A stretch of DNA of 64,000 nt from Coremacera marginata (lineage: Eukaryota; Arthropoda; Insecta; Diptera; Sciomyzidae): the NCBI GenBank assembly GCA_914767935.1, contig OU612043.1:208665690-208729689 (forward strand), given 5' to 3'. The position numbers and the translations under genes are program-made. The notes beneath the pieces are model-generated. The model made no database searches, was not told where the DNA came from, and saw only the letters and a list, made by a program, of their open reading frames with translations. Positions 57,296-64,000 of this stretch are shown piece by piece (within the stretch, counting starts at the first letter, position 1; each line of letters opens with the position of its first letter).

Positions 57296-59760
57296 TCTAT
57301 ACTAGCTGAATACCCGGCTTAGCTCGGGAGTTGATATAAATAATTTTCGATTTCATTCGTCGATTTGAAAAAACTTTTCACAAACTGTAGAAGGAATTTT
57401 GTGTGCATCTTTCAAACCGGTAACTTTGGCGAAATGAGCAAAATGTAGCTTCAAAATCTGAAAATTATGAGAAAAAGTTGGGGAAATCGTGATTTGTGTG
57501 TTCGTGCCGCCGATCACTTGCAAAAATATATTTTCAAGTTTTATATTGTATTCGATAGATTGCACATTTTTGAAAACAAATCAGAGCAAAAACGAATTTT
57601 TGACAATTCGCGAGGAAACTGGACAAAAATTCAAAACAACGCCAACTTACGACGCAACTGACATGCGCATGTGCTGATGCGTACTCAAATACCACAGAAT
57701 TCGGCATCAGCTGTCAGGACTTGCGAAAAAAGAAAGTTATAAAAAATAATATTTATCACCCTTCGCGCTTTGCTACGCCTTACTGTATTTTATAGTACAG
57801 CGCCCTCTGGGTTCAAGATATAGCAAAATACATAGCGCCAAAAGACTCACCGCACCTGAAACCCACTTATAAAAATCATACTTATCGGATGAGTTGTTTT
57901 GAGTTTTTTGCGGTATTTGTACAACGCCGTCTGGTTTTCGAGATAGAATAAAAAAATAACGACAAATCCCTTTCCATACTCGATAATCAAATTCTATATA
58001 TCCGGTTTTGAGTGTTTCACGATTTCTTAAGTGATTTGAACTATAGCACCATATGGTGTTTAAGATAGCGCTGAAAAAAAAGTCCAAGATACCCACTGTA
58101 TCCGAAAACTCCTATGTTCAAATGTTCACGCAAATCGGATGTACAGCTAGGAGTTTTTAGAGATTTTCAAAACATTTGTACTGCAGTGCTTTCTGGTGTT
58201 CAATATAGAACAAAATAGATAAGTCATAAAAACTACCGTACCCGAAACCCCCTAAATACAAATTTTCATGTAAATCGGATGAATGGTTTCGGAGACAAAC
58301 TATAATAACAAAATTCGTGGATACCGATCGCAGCACCACCTACCAGGTCTAATTGCGAATTTGAACCATCCAGGGATCCACTTAAACACACACAAAAAAT
58401 TTCATCAAAATCGATGCAGCCGTTTAGGAATAGTTTAATAACATACACACCTACAAATTGGACAGCAGCGCCCTCTAGTTTCGAGAAAGATCAAAAAAGA
58501 TAGCACCAGCACCCTTGTCGTATTCGAAAATCGCTATTTATAAATTTTTTATCAAAATCGGATGAGCAGTTTTGGAGTTTTTCACGATTTCCTAATATTT
58601 GTACTAAAGCGCCCTCTGGTTTTCAAAATAACACAAAAAAGATAAGTCCAAAACACTCACCGTATCAGAAAACCCATATTTTTCAATTTTCATGCAATTC
58701 GGATGCACAGCTTAGGAGTTTTTCGAGGTTTTTCAAAATATTTGTACTACAGCGCTCTGTGGTGTTCGAGATAGAAAAGAGTAGATAAAAAAAAAAACGA
58801 AATGGCCATTTCAGCCCTTGAAAGGACTTTGACCGAGCTTCTTATGATCAATTGTGTTGTGTGTGATGTGAAATGTTTGCACACAAAGGATCGAGAACTG
58901 GACCTACATGTTTTACGCCTACTCCGAACGGCTTATGTTCTCAAAAAGCTTTTCATGGCAGTTTTTAGTCTCTGAGGCTTGCCATTGTCTGCAGTGAGGT
59001 GACGGCCGAACAGAAAAATTAATTCAATTGAAAAAACTTTCTGTGTCGGATGGAGGATTCGAACCTGGGTTCTCTGGCGTAAGAGTCACACACTCTACCC
59101 ACTACGCCACGGCCGCCACAGAAAAGAGTAGATAAGAAAAAAAAAACTCAGCGTGTCCAAGAACCTCTACATACAAAATTTCATGTAAATCAGATGAACG
59201 GTTTTGGACTTTTTTAAAATATTTGTACTACAGCGCTCTCTGGTGTTCAAGATAGAACAGAGATAGAAGTTATGAAAATTCACCGTATCCGAAAAGTCTA
59301 TATAATAATTTTCATGTAAATCGGATGCATGGCTTGGGAGTTTTTCCGAGGGTTTTCAAAATATTTGTAATACAGCGCCCTCTGGTGTTCGAGAAAGAAC
59401 AAAGTAGATAAGTCAAAAAAACTTAGCGTATCCGAGAACCTCTACATACAAATTTTAATGCAAATCAGATGAACGGTTTCGGACATAAGCTAAAAAAAAG
59501 AATTCCTAGAACCCGATCGCAGCGCCCACTACAGGGTCCAACCTTTTTTACTGGATAAAAAGTAGCCTTTGTTATGACCGGGGATATAAGTAACCTAGAT
59601 GCCTAGTTTCATTTAAAGCCATCCAGTGGTTTTCGTGTGATGCCTTAACAGACAGACAGACAGACAGACAAAAATTTTAAAAATGCGATTTTCGGACTCA
59701 GCGTCATTCAAAACGTCCATCGCAAAAAGAATTTCATAAAAATGTTTAATGTACAATTTT
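57296..59760. repeat. Degenerate ~165-bp tandem array within a dispersed element
   Basis: The unit includes TTTGTACTACAGCGCCCTCT, GGTGTTCGAGATAGAACAAA and TTTTCATGTAAATCGGATGA in that order and recurs about ten times between 57770 and 59500 with heavy divergence. The array is bounded on the left by TACTAGCTGAATACCCGGCT (57299) and on the right by a GACA repeat (59648-59672), the two motifs that commonly bracket one kind of dispersed arthropod repeat. No ORF of note. Confidence 0.75.
58789..59119 (-). mobile_element. Full-length tRNA-derived SINE
   Basis: Minus-strand copy, 331 bp, with an intact A-box/B-box head at 59040-59119 and complete body. An exact 16-bp duplication AGAAAAGAGTAGATAA (58773-58788 and 59120-59135) shows it inserted into one unit of the tandem array. 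It is one of the best preserved of the five copies. Confidence 0.93.
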
Positions 59761-61880
59761 TTTTTTTTACAATTTTGTATATACATAGATAAGATATAGA
59801 TATATGTAAAAATTCAAAAATTTTATACGAAAAAATACATTTTGAAAATGATAACATTGTGTTCAATTTAAAAACATATCGATTTTTTTCGGTGTTTAGC
59901 TGAGAAATCTTATTTTATTTAATCAAATTAAAATTATCTAAAATTTAATTAAGTCACCCCAAAAGTTGGTCAAAAACTCCATAATCGCAGCTATTAACAA
60001 GAATTATTTTCATTACAGCAACTTTTCATCCGACTTCACTGAGTTTACGTAATTTTTTAAGATTAGTTACGTTAAATAAATTGACTGACATAAATATTTT
60101 TTTTTTCTCTTTAAAACACTTTTACTCTTGTTCGAAAAAATGGTTATAAAGATAATTCGCTGTAACATTTCCTGTAATCAAATGTAATTGTTTTTACTAC
60201 AAAATCAAGCAATATTTTAAAAAGTTAACGATATTATTAAACTGCCGTTGCAAAAGGATCAATAAATTTCATTTTGTGTAGTTCCAGTAAAAATAGTGCA
60301 CCCAAACGATTTTTTTTTTGTTATAGCATTTTACAAAACAAAGCATTGCGCGCATGCGCAATAATACACGTTTTTCTAGGCGATCAATTATATTACAGAC
60401 ATGTCTTAAAACAGCACTTAATTTGCAATAAAAATAGAAGTGTTGAATGGGTGGGGGAAAGGGGGGAGGTATAAAAAAAACAAGTCTACGATTGACTTGA
60501 AACGAGGTTATTTAACGGATCATTCAACAAACACGTCGTACGTGCGACTGCGTGGACAATGCACCGCTCATGTACCGTTGGAAGCTGCAATAGTCACAGG
60601 TTGACCATATTAATAAACGTTATTATTACAGGAAAAAAAAACACACACTACATATTACGAAGACTTGCCTTGTGCTGGCTCAAATTGACTGCAAGCCAAA
60701 AGAAAACAAGTTATCCAAAAATGTATCCAAGGACTGCGGATATTCAAGTTCATGTTGTTAATTTTGCAGAAGATACAAGTAGCGTTATGCTCCCTGAGTG
60801 TTTTCTAAGTGTATCCAACTAGAGCTATTTACTATTCACTAGGATATAGGTCCTTATTGTTACTATTTGCAGTTTAGCCTAATCCTATATGGCGTGTGCT
60901 GCACTCATACAACTGGTTGCACCGGTGCATCCACAACAACACTAGTCATGATAGCAACACTTAATTTCAGCAAACGTGTGAAGACTTTTCCGCGAACACT
61001 ACCAGCAACGACCGCACTTCAAACCGAACTGAGCAGAGTCTTTGTAGATGCAGAGAAGCTAGTTGGACAACATTAACCAGCTACAATCAACATCTAAAAG
61101 CTAGCAGCTGAAGACACTATTGCCGGATTTTCAATCTTAGTTTGGAGCGGTTGTTGTTGGATTTGGATTTATTTTTTAAGCTGCTGCTGCTTGCTGTGAG
61201 TATCTAACTAAAGCAAATAAAGATCGGCTGTCAAAGTAATCCGACGACAAAGCAGCTTCACCTCAGTGTGGTTGGATGCGCTTTGGAGCAGCTTTCAGTA
61301 GCTGCTTTTATGAATGCATATAAGAATGAGGAACATTTCCGAGTTATAATTCCTATGAGAATTATGTTAAATTGTTTGACAGAAGTGTAGGCCATAGTTT
61401 GTGCGCCGCTCAGAACAGTGCACAGTGGATCAGAGTGTAAAAAAGTGTTCAAAAAACATATCTTGGCTATAATCTTTGCAATATGTATGATAACATATTA
61501 GTCGGAAATAAATAAAACTAGATTATGATAAAAATTTTAAATATATTGAAATTCAAGATGGCGCATTTTTTATACAGATTATATTGAATCTGATGCGTTA
61601 AAACTGAAGGCACACCATGTTTCAGGGTGGAATCAAAAATTATTTGGCTTTGATTTCTAAGATATTTTAATTTCTATTTACAAAAGACTTTCACATTGGT
61701 TAAAAACAGAGCACAAACATATAAAATTTTACTGGATTTATGTTAAGATTCTTACCCAGACATTGTTGCTCATATACATGGAAAAACAATATTGGTTCAC
61801 TTATTCAACTTTTTTAGTTAGAATACATGTGCATCCTTTGCAAACAGGTTGAAATTTTGAACCTAATAAAACAGAAGAAA
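59761..61880. other. Intergenic stretch with a less AT-biased patch
   Basis: From about 60500 to 61250 the base composition is more balanced and no repeat family of this window matches, which could mean untranslated exon or promoter sequence of a neighbouring gene. The plus-strand ORFs at 60559-60822 and 60867-61076 have no motif I can name. A cysteine pair at the start of the first (MHRSCTVGSCNS) is not enough to call a zinc-binding domain. Confidence 0.35.
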
Positions 61881-61889
61881 ATCAATAAG

Positions 61890-64000
61890 ATTTCTGTGCA
61901 ACAAGATGGTCTTATTAAAACCATGCAGAAAACCTTATTAAATTTTTGATAATTTTTCATTTGGGAACATCTCATATTATAATTTTTTTGAAATCTTATG
62001 CAAAATACGGGATTTACTTATTTATTTTAAAAGTTATTTTTCTGTTTTTTTATAAGAAAATCTTACGAATTTAATAAGATTCATTTTTGAAATTTAGTAA
62101 GGAAGCCTTATTGGTTTATTACAATTTTTTTTTTAAAATTTAATAACAAATCTTTATAAAAGAAAACGGTATCTTTTTAACCTTTTGTCTAAAAATATAC
62201 CTTTATTTAATTATAAAATTAAAGAGAAATACATTTTTGATGACTTTATTACAATTTATTAGGTTACAGAATGTTGATTAATTTTATGTATAAATAAAAA
62301 AATGATTGGAAATATTCTGAGGAATTTTTACACACACATTGCTTTGCAATTTCTCGCACAATAAAAAAAAATAAAAAAGTTCATTAGTTGTCTTATCAAG
62401 AATTATCGTGTCGGCATTAAATTTGATTTTGTCCCATAAAAGAAATTGAAGACGTTCTGCACCTCCACTTTTACAAAGACCTCTTTTGAGTTAAAGTCAT
62501 AAATTTAAATAAAGCCGAAGTTTATTATATCCCGTTATTTAAATGCACGAATTACTTGCTGTATTCACTTCACAACCAATACTGAAAGTTAAAGCAAAGA
62601 AAACAAGAATAAGTAGTATATTCACCTTTATTATCTTATTGACCCTAGAGTACTAACCTACGTAAAATTTACTCACTCTTTACGAGTAATATAACGTATA
62701 GTGAACGGAATGCTAGATTCTAGGGTTAAATCGTTGTTTTAATAAGAAAACCTTATAAAAATAGACCAATTAGATTTTCTTTCTTAATTATAATGGTCTC
62801 TTCTTAAATTTTTGGGAGTGAAGAAACAAGATTTTCTTATTAAATTTGAGCGCTTGTAAGATTTTCAAATTATTTCACTATTCCATAAGAAATCTTATAT
62901 AAAAAAAATGCATTTTAAAATTACACACTGAACCATAAGTGATGGTTTTGCGGAAGGTGAGAGTTTTGCGAACATTTTTGGGTAGTTTTTTTTAAATTTT
63001 TGATTTTTTATTTTGTCGCTTAAAAGTTCTTGCTATAAAAGACTAAGTTCGTGAAAACTTTTCTCATAAATAAAAATTATAGTTCTTTTAAGAAATTTAT
63101 AAAAAAACTTATTTTGAGTCGAAAAAGTATCATTTTCTTATCATTTTAGTAGGTAAAAATTTCTCATAAATTAACAATTTTTTGTAAGTGGTAAAATGAG
63201 TTAAGAAATAAATCATAAATGTTAGTTTTTTTGCATTTTTAAATAAGTTCATAAGAGAATATTTTTTTTATCATATCAGTTGCAAATGATTTCTCATAAT
63301 CGAACCATTTTTTGTTCATAAATGAGTTCAGAAATGAGTCATAAATGATACTTTTTATATTCTAAAATGAGTTAAAAAAGGAAGAATTTAAACCTTTGTT
63401 GATATTCTTATAATATAAAATTAAAATGTTAACCTTAATACAAACGTCATATGTACATTTTCATCAGTGTGAATTGATTCTTGCCGTAAGAAGAGAAATG
63501 GATATCTCGCTACACGTATGAAAAACTATTTCCCTTTTCATCTGTCAACAAGTCTGTCATAACATTTTAAGATTTCTATCAAAAATTATGATCAAGTCCA
63601 AATAGAAGGAAAACATCGACAACATTCCATGCAAAAAAGTAATCAAATAACTACCCCAATTAATAATTTAACTATTTTGTTATTTCACACATAATTTGAA
63701 AGTTTGTCAATTTGGAAAACAATCACAACTTTTTTCCTTTGAAATATCAATATCAAAATAGTTCATTTTTAAACCCATTTCCGAACCAATTACGGTTAAT
63801 TTTTAAGAGGCATTTTAGTCCGATGAATTATAGAAAAAGGGTTCATTTATAAGCGCCGAAAATTAACGTTTCTACCCAAAAAGGTTCATAAATGAATTAG
63901 AAATGGTAATTTTTCTTCAATGGGTAGTTGCTTTAAATTTTTTATAAGATTTTTTCTATGGAATTTAAAAGATTTCTATATGGAAAAAAAACTTATTTAG
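61890..64000. repeat. AT-rich DNA with dispersed AATCTTAT and CATAAATGAG words
   Basis: Between 61890 and 62910 the words TAAGATTT/AATCTTAT recur in both orientations. From about 62936 to 63925 CATAAATGAG/CTCATAAAT words do the same. Both blocks resemble the motif-filled non-autonomous elements at 39.7 and 41.7 kb, but I could not fix ends or target duplications. The last bases of the window are again TAAGATTT-rich. No gene is supported. Confidence 0.4.

Noticed and set aside
60559..60822. THAP-type zinc finger
   Set aside because: Only one Cys pair at the right spacing; the rest of the THAP pattern is absent.

Overview
The window is from the nuclear genome of a higher (cyclorrhaphan) fly. 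It is AT-rich, packed with nested transposons, and holds two recognisable host genes, both clearly dipteran: an intact delta-class glutathione S-transferase very close to Drosophila GstD1, and most of a 13-repeat non-classical cadherin whose length, N-terminal module and membrane-proximal module fit Drosophila Cad89D. The mariner, RTE-like, hAT-like, Helentron-like and tRNA-SINE repeats fit a repeat-rich acalyptrate or calyptrate fly. The species cannot be named from sequence alone.

Layout. 1-11.4 kb: repeat-rich intergenic DNA with a decayed mariner (2.58-3.47 kb), a 2.8-kb long-TIR element (3761-6547) that I read as a Polinton/Maverick-derived foldback element with a broken capsid-like gene, SINE and DD41D-transposase fragments, and a 5'-inverted RTE-like retrocopy (9711-10243). 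11.4-13.3 kb: GstD1 with TATA box, initiator, non-coding first exon, a 5'-UTR intron carrying a palindromic MITE, a single coding exon and a poly(A) signal. 13.3-23.1 kb: the cadherin on the minus strand, 14 coding exons whose splice phases all agree. It converges on GstD1 tail to tail. Its signal-peptide exon was not found, and the upstream intron holds a 1.56-kb hexanucleotide array (23254-24815). 24.8-64 kb: almost wholly transposon-derived. It includes a mariner inside an older mariner-like element, a DD41D element, a Jockey/CR1-like LINE, several MITE or hAT-like elements, a near-intact RTE-like retrotransposon with 14-bp target duplications (51085-54345), a broken mariner, and a degenerate ~165-bp tandem array.

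How it works together. GstD1 is a cytosolic detoxification enzyme and the cadherin a single-pass surface adhesion protein, so there is no pathway link, only overlapping 3'-end territory. The rest is a record of transposition: target-site duplications give the order of insertion in several nests (SINE into Helentron-like element into cadherin intron; RTE fragment into hAT; SINE into tandem array; mariner into mariner-like). The most unusual item is the Polinton-like foldback element. Superfamily names rest on TIRs, TSDs and protein motifs read by eye; no database search was run.
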